A stretch of DNA of 7,724 nt from Nostoc cf. edaphicum LEGE 07299 (GTDB lineage Bacteria; Cyanobacteriota; Cyanobacteriia; Cyanobacteriales; Nostocaceae): positions 1-7,724 of the forward strand of contig NZ_JADEXF010000124.1 in assembly GCF_015207245.1 (NCBI RefSeq), read 5' to 3'. A program made the position numbers and the translations under genes. This document shows positions 1 to 5,457 of the stretch, piece after piece. Below the pieces are notes generated by a model. That model saw nothing but the letters and a program-made list of their open reading frames with translations, was not told the DNA's origin and made no database searches. Positions within the stretch are counted from its first letter, which is position 1. The number at the start of each line of letters is the position of its first letter.

Positions 1-92
1 TACTAACACCATAACTTAAATCAAATGATTTGGGATTTTGTCAAGTTTTCAGATTATCTTGACTAATGACTTGTAATTAATCCTAAATCCTG

Positions 93-114
93 ATGAAAGC
101 CCTATGAAAGCACT
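93..114 (+). repeat. 11-bp tandem duplication spanning the rfbA start codon
   Basis: ATGAAAGCCCT (93-103) is followed directly by ATGAAAGCACT (104-114), ten of eleven bases identical. The second copy begins the real gene (MKAL...). The first copy has its own ATG, reads M-K-A-L and stops at TGA 105-107, so its stop overlaps the rfbA ATG as ATGA. Because 11 is not a multiple of 3, the upstream ATG is out of frame with rfbA. It may be a replication-slippage scar or a four-codon upstream reading frame coupled to rfbA. No Shine-Dalgarno precedes either ATG. Confidence 0.85.
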
Positions 115-1180
115 AATTCTTTCTGGCGGGAAAGGTACACGCCTACGTCCCCTCACCTATAGCGGAGCAAAACAACTTGTACCAGTTGCTAACAAACCGG
201 TTTTATGGTATGGCATTGAAGAAATGGTCGCGGCTGGCATCACTGATATTGGCATCATTATCAGTCCAGAAACCGGGGCAGAAGTCCAAGGGAAAACCGG
301 AAATGGAGAATGCTTTGGAGCAAACATCACCTACATCGTACAAGATCAGCCACTTGGACTTGCTCACGCCGTCCAAATCGCTCGTCCTTTTTTAGGAGAT
401 TCTCCCTTTGTCATGTACTTAGGAGATAACCTGATTCAACTAGGTGAGTTACGTTACTTTCTGCAACAATTTAGCCAACAACAGCCAGATGCTTTGATTC
501 TCTTACGTTCAGTTGCTAACCCTAGTGCTTTTGGTGTGGCTCAGGTGGATGAAACAGGAAGGGTATTACAGTTAATTGAAAAACCCAAAGTTCCTCCTTC
601 AAATCTGGCATTGGTAGGAGTTTATTTCTTTTCTCACCTCATCTTTGATGCGATCGCAAATATCCAACCTTCCTCTAGAGGCGAGTTAGAAATCACTGAT
701 GCTATTCAATACCTGATTAATCAGCAAAAGCAGGTTGTAGCCTACAATCTCCAAGGCTGGTGGTTAGATACTGGTAAAAAAGATGATTTATTAGAAGCTA
801 ATAGATTGATTCTCGATACCTATCTGACAGCATCAGTTGTGGGCGAAATTGATGCCCAAAGTCAGATTATTGGACGAGTCCAAATCGGGGTAAAATCTAA
901 AGTAATTAACTGCACAATTCGCGGGCCAGTAGTCATTGGCAGCAATTGTCATTTAGAAAACTGCTTTATTGGCCCTTATAGTAGCATCGCTAACAATGTC
1001 ACACTCATTGATACTGATTTAGAACACAGCGTTATTTTAGAAGGGGCTAAAATTGTCGGAATTCATCAACGCATTATTGATAGTGTGATTGGACAAAGGG
1101 CACAATTGAATCTTGCACCCCGTCCCCCTAAAGCCTTGCGATTTATGATTGGCGATGACTGTCAAATTGAACTAACGTGA
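104..1180 (+). CDS. rfbA: Glucose-1-phosphate thymidylyltransferase, long form (RfbA/RmlA)
   Basis: Makes dTDP-glucose from dTTP and glucose-1-phosphate in the cytoplasm, the first step toward dTDP-L-rhamnose and other dTDP-sugars for surface polysaccharide. The nucleotidyltransferase signature GGKGTRLRPLT is at residues 8-18, followed by QLVPVANKPVLWYGIE (24-39), GLAHAV (85-90), the metal-binding GDN (107-109), EKP (159-161), GELEITDAI (193-201) and GWWLDTGK (218-225). Residues from about 245 to the end contain hexapeptide-like repeats that should form a left-handed beta helix. At 358 aa it belongs to the long subtype (about 355 aa) rather than the 290-aa enterobacterial RmlA. The ATG at 104 puts the signature at the usual distance. 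No Shine-Dalgarno is visible, and an 11-bp duplication covers the start (see 93-114). rfbC and rfbD follow on the same strand. The long form can be tied to sugars other than rhamnose, but rfbC and rfbD nearby support rhamnose. Confidence 0.95.
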   Translation: MKALILSGGKGTRLRPLTYSGAKQLVPVANKPVLWYGIEEMVAAGITDIGIIISPETGAEVQGKTGNGECFGANITYIVQDQPLGLAHAVQIARPFLGDSPFVMYLGDNLIQLGELRYFLQQFSQQQPDALILLRSVANPSAFGVAQVDETGRVLQLIEKPKVPPSNLALVGVYFFSHLIFDAIANIQPSSRGELEITDAIQYLINQQKQVVAYNLQGWWLDTGKKDDLLEANRLILDTYLTASVVGEIDAQSQIIGRVQIGVKSKVINCTIRGPVVIGSNCHLENCFIGPYSSIANNVTLIDTDLEHSVILEGAKIVGIHQRIIDSVIGQRAQLNLAPRPPKALRFMIGDDCQIELT

Positions 1181-1202
1181 TTTACTTATTCAAAAGAAAA
1201 AA

Positions 1203-1275
1203 GCCACAGTCAAAATCTTATTCTAATACCTGTAAAATACAAGTATTAAATTATTCTCGTAATTAAGCCTGTGGC
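1203..1275. repeat. Nested inverted repeats in the rfbA-rfbC spacer
   Basis: The outer arms GCCACAG (1203-1209) and CTGTGGC (1269-1275) are perfect 7-bp complements. Inside lies a compact hairpin: TAATAC (1224-1229) pairs with GTATTA (1243-1248), then one C/A mismatch, then TGTA (1231-1234) pairs with TACA (1238-1241) around an AAA loop. The whole fits in the 113-bp gap and ends 18 bp before the rfbC ATG. No T tract follows, so an intrinsic terminator is not supported. A processing or attenuation structure, or an operator, would be possible. Confidence 0.55.
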
Positions 1276-1293
1276 ACATTACTTATAATATTA

Positions 1294-1839
1294 ATGAGCA
1301 TTGTACATACCAAAATTCCCGAAGTTATCCAACTCGAACCCCAAGTATTTGGAGACGATCGCGGTTTCTTTTTTGAAGCTTACAACCACCAAAGATTTGC
1401 TCAAGAGATAGGGATTGTTACGAACTTCGTCCAAGATAATCACTCTTGCTCTAAACAAAACGTCTTACGTGGATTGCACTATCAAATCCAACAACCCCAA
1501 GGTAAACTCATTCGGGCGATTGTTGGCACAATTTTTGATGTAGCAGTAGACATTAGAAAAAGTTCGCCTACCTTCGGTAAGTGGGTAGGTTATGAACTCA
1601 GTGCTAAAAACAAACGCCTACTGTGGATACCACCAGGCTTTGCTCACGGCTTTGTGGCACTTTCAGAAATAGCTGAAGTTCTCTACAAAACTACAGATTA
1701 TTACGCGCCCCAAAGCGATCGCACAATTTTATGGAACGATCCAGATTTAGCGATAGATTGGCCCCTGAGTACGCCTCCGATTTTATCAGCTAAAGACCAA
1801 GCTGGTAAATCTTTCAGAACTGCTGAAGTATTTGATTAA
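1294..1839 (+). CDS. rfbC: dTDP-4-dehydrorhamnose 3,5-epimerase (RfbC/RmlC)
   Basis: Epimerises dTDP-4-keto-6-deoxy-D-glucose at C3 and C5 to the L-rhamno form, the third step of dTDP-L-rhamnose synthesis, in the cytoplasm. The single cupin domain fills the protein (181 aa, family typical 180-185). Visible family motifs are GDDRGFFFEAY (20-30), QDNHS (47-51), LRGLHYQ (58-64) with the catalytic His at 62, Lys71, FDVAVDIRKSSPTFG (81-95), WIPPGFAHGF (111-120), Tyr131 and the C-terminal LSAKD with Asp168. These match the His, Lys, Tyr and Asp active-site set known for RmlC. The start at 1294 gives the usual N-terminus (M-x-I-x-x-T-x-I-P). No Shine-Dalgarno is seen; TATAAT at 1284-1289 lies only 4 nt before the ATG. 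A heptamer array begins 3 nt after the stop. Confidence 0.96.
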   Translation: MSIVHTKIPEVIQLEPQVFGDDRGFFFEAYNHQRFAQEIGIVTNFVQDNHSCSKQNVLRGLHYQIQQPQGKLIRAIVGTIFDVAVDIRKSSPTFGKWVGYELSAKNKRLLWIPPGFAHGFVALSEIAEVLYKTTDYYAPQSDRTILWNDPDLAIDWPLSTPPILSAKDQAGKSFRTAEVFD

Positions 1840-1842
1840 GTA

Positions 1843-1884
1843 GTCATTGGTCATTGGTCATTGGTCATTGGTCATTGGTCATTG
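1843..1884 (+). repeat. Heptanucleotide array (GTCATTG)x6, STRR type
   Basis: Six perfect copies of GTCATTG lie head to tail, starting 3 nt after the rfbC stop. Short tandem heptamer repeats of this kind (STRR) are a known feature of heterocystous cyanobacterial genomes. The unit is nearly the reverse complement of the second array at 2006-2096 (GTCATTG against GTCATTT, six of seven), so the two arrays face each other across about 120 bp. Confidence 0.95.
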
Positions 1885-2005
1885 GATTTTGTCAGATACC
1901 CCGTCTCTTGTGATACCTAAGCTTATTTTTATGGTGGGCGGAAAAACTTTGTCTTTCATCGGACTAATTCAAACCACGTTCAAGAGTGGGCGTGGCTTCT
2001 CTTAA

Positions 2006-2096
2006 ACAAATGACAAATGACAAATGACAAATGACAAATGACAAATGACAAATGACAAATAACAAATGACAAATGACAAATGACAAATAACAAATG
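2006..2096 (+). repeat. Heptanucleotide array (ACAAATG)x13, running into the rfbD start codon
   Basis: Thirteen consecutive 7-bp units, eleven ACAAATG and two ACAAATA (2055-2061 and 2083-2089). The last unit, 2090-2096, supplies the ATG of rfbD (2094-2096). Each unit contains ATG, usually overlapping a TGA. Since 7 is 1 modulo 3, every frame through the array meets a stop within 21 bp, so the array cannot extend the protein. The array replaces the place where a ribosome binding site would be, and no purine-rich Shine-Dalgarno is present. Confidence 0.95.
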
Positions 2097-2987
2097 ACTA
2101 AATCAATTTTGCTGATTGGTAGCAACGGTCAAGTGGGAAAGGAGCTACAACAAATAGTCTCATCTTATGGCGATATTATCTCGGTAGCACGCCCAACAGT
2201 AGACCTTGCCCAACCCGATACCCTCCGCAACGTTATCAGATCCAAGCAGCCGCAAATCATCATTAATGCTGCCGCTTATACTGCTGTAGACAAAGCCGAA
2301 AGTGAACCCGAACTTGCTACCGCTATTAATGCGACTGCACCCTTAATTGTTGCCCAAGAAAGCCAAAAATTAGGAGCTTTTCTAATTCATATTTCAACTG
2401 ATTACGTTTTTGATGGCAATGGCTGTAGCCCTTACCACGAAACCGATGCGACTAATCCGTTGAGTGTTTACGGTAAAACCAAACTCGCTGGAGAAGAAGC
2501 TATTCGGGAAACTTGCGCCCATCATCTCATCCTCCGCACTGCTTGGGTTTATGGAACCTTTGGCAAAAGTAACTTTGTCAAAACCATGCTGCGACTACTA
2601 GGTGCAGAACGCCAAGAACTTCGTGTTGTCGCCGATCAAATTGGTAGCCCGACTTGGGCGCAAGATATAGCGGCAGTTATAGGGCAGACAATTCCCCTGT
2701 TAACTCCAGAAGTTAGGGGCACTTATCACTACACTAATAGCGGCGTTGCTAGCTGGTATGACTTTGCCGTTGCCATTTTTGAAGAAGCCCAACAGCTAGG
2801 CTTCCCTTTGAAAGTTGAACGTATTGTCCCCATTACAACTGCCGAATATCCAACACCGGCCCGTCGCCCTGCTTATTCTGTTCTTGCTTGTGGAAAAATT
2901 TCCGCAATTCTAGGGACTTATCCCCCCCATTGGCGACAAAGACTTCGACAAATGCTCACAGATTTGAAAATTGAGCATGAAGATTAG
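2094..2987 (+). CDS. rfbD: dTDP-4-dehydrorhamnose reductase (RfbD/RmlD)
   Basis: Reduces dTDP-4-keto-L-rhamnose to dTDP-L-rhamnose with NAD(P)H, the last step of the pathway. It is an extended short-chain dehydrogenase of 297 aa, normal for the family (about 290-300). The Rossmann motif GSNGQVG is at 9-15, INAAAYTAVDKAE (57-69) is the typical cofactor-side loop, STDYVFDG is at 101-108, and the catalytic pair is Tyr126 and Lys130 in YGKTK. RTAWVYG (148-154) and PARRPAYSVL (255-264) are the conserved substrate-side segments. The start is fixed by the Rossmann motif at residue 9; the in-frame ATG 21 bp upstream is cut off by a TAA at 2088-2090. The ATG is the end of a heptamer array, so the leader is entirely repeat. 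The gene is 254 bp from rfbC and convergent with comB. Confidence 0.96.
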   Translation: MTKSILLIGSNGQVGKELQQIVSSYGDIISVARPTVDLAQPDTLRNVIRSKQPQIIINAAAYTAVDKAESEPELATAINATAPLIVAQESQKLGAFLIHISTDYVFDGNGCSPYHETDATNPLSVYGKTKLAGEEAIRETCAHHLILRTAWVYGTFGKSNFVKTMLRLLGAERQELRVVADQIGSPTWAQDIAAVIGQTIPLLTPEVRGTYHYTNSGVASWYDFAVAIFEEAQQLGFPLKVERIVPITTAEYPTPARRPAYSVLACGKISAILGTYPPHWRQRLRQMLTDLKIEHED

Positions 2988-2993
2988 GGGAGA

Positions 2994-3014
2994 GGTGACA
3001 GGTGACAGGTGACA
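2994..3014 (+). repeat. Heptanucleotide array (GGTGACA)x3
   Basis: Three perfect GGTGACA units followed by a decayed fourth (GGTAATA), starting 6 nt after the rfbD stop. It forms the left arm of the foldback at 3005-3048. It is the same class of short heptamer repeat as the arrays before rfbD, but with a different unit. Confidence 0.85.
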
Positions 3015-3048
3015 GGTAATAGAAAATAATCTATACCCTGTAACCTGT
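3005..3048. terminator. Candidate foldback between convergent rfbD and comB
   Basis: ACAGGTGACAGGTA (3005-3018) pairs with TACCCTGTAACCTGT (3034-3048) with one mismatch and one bulged base, leaving a 15-nt loop. It lies between the stops of two convergent genes, where a bidirectional terminator is expected. No clean T run follows on either strand, so Rho-independent activity is uncertain. The arms consist of heptamer-like units in opposite orientations; the right side continues as a decayed C-rich heptamer pattern to about 3078. Confidence 0.4.
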
Positions 3049-3077
3049 ACCCTATTCCCTTCTTCACTACCCACTCC

Positions 3078-3818
3078 CTATTTCTTTTGACTTTTTAATA
3101 CTCCCGTTTCATGTTGTATTGGTAAGACATCTAAAATATCAGTTTGGGAACAATATTTTAAATCTTCGTGACAGTCAAGGCGTAACAATCGTTGACCGTG
3201 ACTAGCTTGGTGAAGTAATCCTAATAAGTTATCTTGCCACTGAGAGTAAAGAGCGATCGCACTAATTACTTCATCATTCCCAGCGAGTTCTTCAGGTGAC
3301 AGCTTGGTTTGCTGCAAAATGCTATGAGCGATCGCGCCTGCACAAACTGTATCCTCTAAGGAAAAACTACCTTCCCAACCAGAACCGACAATCCACACTG
3401 TTTCTGGTTGCAACTCTAGGAGAAATCGCACCACCGCCGCCCGGTTAATCAAGGCTGCTGCTAATAGATTTGGAGAGTCTTGTACCCGTTGTAAGGCACG
3501 AGTGCCATTAGTGGTACTGATAAACAAGCGACGCCCTTGGACTAATTCTGGCGTGCAGTCGAGGGGAGAGTTACCCAACTCAAAGCCAGCTACTTTCGCG
3601 CCACCGCGTTCTCCAGCTCGCAGACGTTTTTCAGAAGGCCATTTTTCGCTAACTTTAATTAACTGATCTAAATCGCTGAATACTTGTACAGCTTCGCCTC
3701 CAGCTGCCAGAACTGTCGCAATTGTGCTAGTGGCTCGCAAGACATCAACTGCGATCGCACATTCTGGCGCTTTATCCGTTGGAGTCAATTCAGGAGTGTG
3801 GTATACGAATAGCTTCAC
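3078..3818 (-). CDS. comB: ComB family, probable 2-phosphosulfolactate phosphatase
   Basis: By family, a magnesium-dependent phosphatase that removes phosphate from 2-phospho-3-sulfolactate, an early step of coenzyme M synthesis in methanogens. Homologues are common in cyanobacteria, which do not make coenzyme M as far as known, so the physiological substrate here is uncertain. At 246 aa it is near the family length. Conserved blocks are [10 protein letters not shown] (23-32), AGERGG (68-73), GFELGNSP (78-85), STTNGT (101-106), GSGWEG (145-150) and LEDTVCAG (154-161). It is cytoplasmic, with no signal peptide. The start is GTG at 3818; it gives the usual N-terminus [10 protein letters not shown], and no Shine-Dalgarno is visible. 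The gene is convergent with rfbD and divergent from the petR-like gene. Three HIP1 octamers lie inside it. Confidence 0.9.
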   Translation of the reverse strand: MKLFVYHTPELTPTDKAPECAIAVDVLRATSTIATVLAAGGEAVQVFSDLDQLIKVSEKWPSEKRLRAGERGGAKVAGFELGNSPLDCTPELVQGRRLFISTTNGTRALQRVQDSPNLLAAALINRAAVVRFLLELQPETVWIVGSGWEGSFSLEDTVCAGAIAHSILQQTKLSPEELAGNDEVISAIALYSQWQDNLLGLLHQASHGQRLLRLDCHEDLKYCSQTDILDVLPIQHETGVLKSQKK

Positions 3819-4035
3819 GCGCTGGATACACCTAGTTTAATACTACTGTCGCAAATAACATTTTACCCAGTTGGTGTCACTAACTATAATCTCAATTTTT
3901 CCCAGATGATTTTTTACTATCAAAAAGCACAATGTACGTCATCTAATACATAAATACGGCTGAGGAATAAATCTGCTAGGGGTTTTAACCAAATTTTAAG
4001 AGTCTCTAAATAAATACTCAAAAAGCCCATTTTTA

Positions 4036-4084
4036 TCTGAATAGACTTTCAGACTGCTGCACTATCTTGTAATCTAAAACAAGA
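4036..4084 (+). promoter_or_regulatory. Two dyads, candidate operator for the petR promoter
   Basis: Dyad 1, 4036-4053, is TCTGAA-N6-TTCAGA; dyad 2, 4065-4084, is TCTTGT-N8-ACAAGA; both have perfect 6-bp arms. Their centres are 30 bp apart, close to three helical turns, so they face the same side of the helix. A possible -35 (TTGTAA, 4068-4073) sits in dyad 2, with TATCTT (4092-4097) 18 bp further as a -10. BlaI-family repressors bind dyads as dimers and often regulate their own operon, so autoregulation is a reasonable inference. The half-sites do not match the classical TACA/TGTA core. Confidence 0.35.
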
Positions 4085-4156
4085 ACAGGCTTATCTTTAT
4101 GGGAAAAAAGTTACAGCTTCAAGGTTACAGCGCGAAGAGACGGATATTCACTTATT

Positions 4157-4170
4157 CCCCACTCCCCACT
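4157..4170 (+). repeat. Two CCCCACT heptamers upstream of petR
   Basis: Two perfect CCCCACT units followed by a degenerate third (CTCCATT, 4171-4177), ending 9 nt before the petR ATG. This C-rich heptamer is a familiar STRR unit in heterocystous cyanobacteria. It occupies the place where a ribosome binding site would lie. Confidence 0.6.
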
Positions 4171-4186
4171 CTCCATTGAAATTGCT

Positions 4187-4606
4187 ATGGCACCTTTACC
4201 CGATTACCGCCCTAAACAACTATCTTTAGGCCCATTGGAAGCGGAAATTTTAAATATTATCTGGGAACTTGGTTCAGTCACAGTAAAGGATGTACACGAT
4301 CGCATCCTCGCCGATCCCAACCGCGAATTAGCGTATACTTCTGTCACCACTGTCTTACGTCGCCTCACAGATAAAGGTTGGCTAGCCTGCGACAAGAAAG
4401 AGCGAGCGTTCTACTGGCGGCCAATGTTGAGTAAGCAGCAATCAGATGTCATCAAAGCTCACGAGCAGTTACAGCGATTTCTGGCAGTGGGGAACCCCGA
4501 TGTTATTGCTGCCTTTGCCGATAGCTTAGATGAAGCAGCCAGTGAGCAAATAGCAGCGATCGCCAAACGTATTCAATCTGCACGCCAGGCCAGGGAGGAA
4601 AAATGA
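4187..4606 (+). CDS. petR: BlaI/MecI/CopY-type repressor, probable PetR
   Basis: A winged-helix DNA-binding repressor of the BlaI/MecI/CopY family. The DNA-binding domain covers about residues 11-80: LGPLEAEILNIIWELG (14-29) opens the first helix, the recognition helix is in AYTSVTTVLRRLTDKGWL (49-66), and the wing is around CDKKERAFYWRP (68-79). A helical dimerisation part follows to residue 139. The Asn-Phe cleavage site of staphylococcal BlaI is not evident. It overlaps the downstream M56 protease gene. The same gene order occurs in the cyanobacterial PetR/PetP module, where PetR controls plastocyanin (petE) and cytochrome c6 (petJ) in opposite directions and PetP removes it when copper is present. 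The family call is firm; the PetR identity rests on lineage, gene order and lack of beta-lactam features. No Shine-Dalgarno precedes the ATG. Confidence 0.85.
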   Translation: MAPLPDYRPKQLSLGPLEAEILNIIWELGSVTVKDVHDRILADPNRELAYTSVTTVLRRLTDKGWLACDKKERAFYWRPMLSKQQSDVIKAHEQLQRFLAVGNPDVIAAFADSLDEAASEQIAAIAKRIQSARQAREEK

Positions 4607-4608
4607 TG
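4593..4608 (+). promoter_or_regulatory. Ribosome binding site and stop/start overlap of petR-petP
   Basis: GGGAGG (4593-4598) lies inside the last petR codons. Two consecutive ATGs follow, at 4603 (overlapping the petR stop as ATGA) and 4606 (overlapping it as TGATG). Spacing is 4 nt to the first and 7 nt to the second, so the second ATG is the better placed start and would give a 279-aa protein. The arrangement implies translational coupling of repressor and protease. Confidence 0.75.
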
Positions 4609-5445
4609 CATCTAATAATGATTTTGAATGCTTTGGCAGTTGCCTGGTGGTTAAGATCCTCTTGGAATCAACATCAAGCATCTTGGAGTCGGCGGTGGCA
4701 GCGATCGCTATTTCTATTTCTTTTTCCGCCCTTGCTAATTTTCATGACTGCGATCGCGGTGCTGTTCATGGGGCCTCAAGGGCAAATGGGCGGAATGTAT
4801 ACAGGCTCAATTAGCTATTTACTAGCATTCATTTATTTGGCATTTTTTGCCATTTCATGCATTAAACTTGCTTTCCAAGGTTGGCAGTCTGTAGAATCTG
4901 CCCGTAACTGCCCTCTAGTGAATGTTGGCGATAGACGAGCCAGACTGCTGCAAACAGGCGCGTTGTTTGCAGGTCAAATCGGTTTTTGGCAACCAGAATT
5001 AGTGGTTAGCCAAGGATTAGTGCAAACTCTCTCACCAGCTCATTTAGAAAGCGTCTTAGCCCATGAGCAAGGGCATCACCATTACAGGGATACGTTCTGG
5101 TTTTTCTGGCTGGGTTGGGTGCGTTCCTGCACCGCTTGGTTGCCGAATACAGAGCCTTTGTGGGAAGAATTGTTAGCTTTGCGCGAACTCCGTGCTGACG
5201 GTTATGCAGCATTGCAGGTAGACCCTCTGGTGTTAGCAGAATCACTTTTATTAGTGGTTAGTAGCAGCCCCGTCTTATCGGAAATTTGCTGTGCTGCATT
5301 AGGTTCCTCTGGTGCAGATCGTTTAGAACAAAGAGTAGAAGCTCTATTAGCACCACCAGAATCAACCCCAGAAGCTCAATTACAATCTTGGCACGGCTTT
5401 CTGTTGGCGTTCCTACCTCTACTGACTGTGATATTTCATAGTTAA
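4603..5445 (+). CDS. petP: M56 (BlaR1-like) membrane zinc metalloprotease, probable PetP
   Basis: A membrane-embedded zinc endopeptidase expected to cleave or destabilise the repressor encoded just upstream. The zinc site HEQGH is at 154-158 (His154, Glu155, His158), with the downstream acidic motif ELRAD (195-199) supplying the third ligand, as in M56. Hydrophobic segments are at about 4-17, 35-57, 69-91 and 264-278, the last reaching the C-terminus. At 280 aa it has no room for the extracellular penicillin-binding sensor of BlaR1/MecR1, so beta-lactam sensing is unlikely. In cyanobacteria the matching PetP is required for the copper-dependent loss of PetR. The start may be 4606 rather than 4603, given the GGAGG spacing. 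It is convergent with the oxidoreductase gene, 12 bp apart. Confidence 0.87.
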   Translation: MMHLIMILNALAVAWWLRSSWNQHQASWSRRWQRSLFLFLFPPLLIFMTAIAVLFMGPQGQMGGMYTGSISYLLAFIYLAFFAISCIKLAFQGWQSVESARNCPLVNVGDRRARLLQTGALFAGQIGFWQPELVVSQGLVQTLSPAHLESVLAHEQGHHHYRDTFWFFWLGWVRSCTAWLPNTEPLWEELLALRELRADGYAALQVDPLVLAESLLLVVSSSPVLSEICCAALGSSGADRLEQRVEALLAPPESTPEAQLQSWHGFLLAFLPLLTVIFHS

Positions 5446-5457
5446 TTCCCAACGGCA

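Larger units (their letters stand above)
3819..4186. other. Divergent spacer between comB and petR, with no clear gene
   Basis: This 368-bp AT-rich spacer must hold the promoters of comB (leftward) and petR (rightward). I see two perfect dyads (4036-4053 and 4065-4084), a direct repeat GTTACAGC (4110-4117 and 4124-4131), two CCCCACT heptamers (4157-4170), and a 26-codon open frame (4099-4179) that I do not call a gene. Between 3840 and 4030 nothing stands out. No transposase remnant or RNA gene is recognisable. Confidence 0.6.

Noticed and set aside
1284..1289. TATAAT as the rfbC -10 box
   Set aside because: It lies 4 nt before the ATG and has no -35 at the right distance; only a leaderless transcript would fit.
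1885..2005. Small gene or RNA between the two heptamer arrays
   Set aside because: Only a 5-bp inverted repeat (CCACG/CGTGG at 1974-1995) is visible, with no start plus ribosome binding site or recognisable RNA fold.
1843..2096. CRISPR array
   Set aside because: The units are 7 bp and contiguous with no spacers, so this is a simple tandem repeat.
3934..3949. NtcA-type site GTA-N8-TAC
   Set aside because: The spacing between GTA and TAC is 10, not 8.
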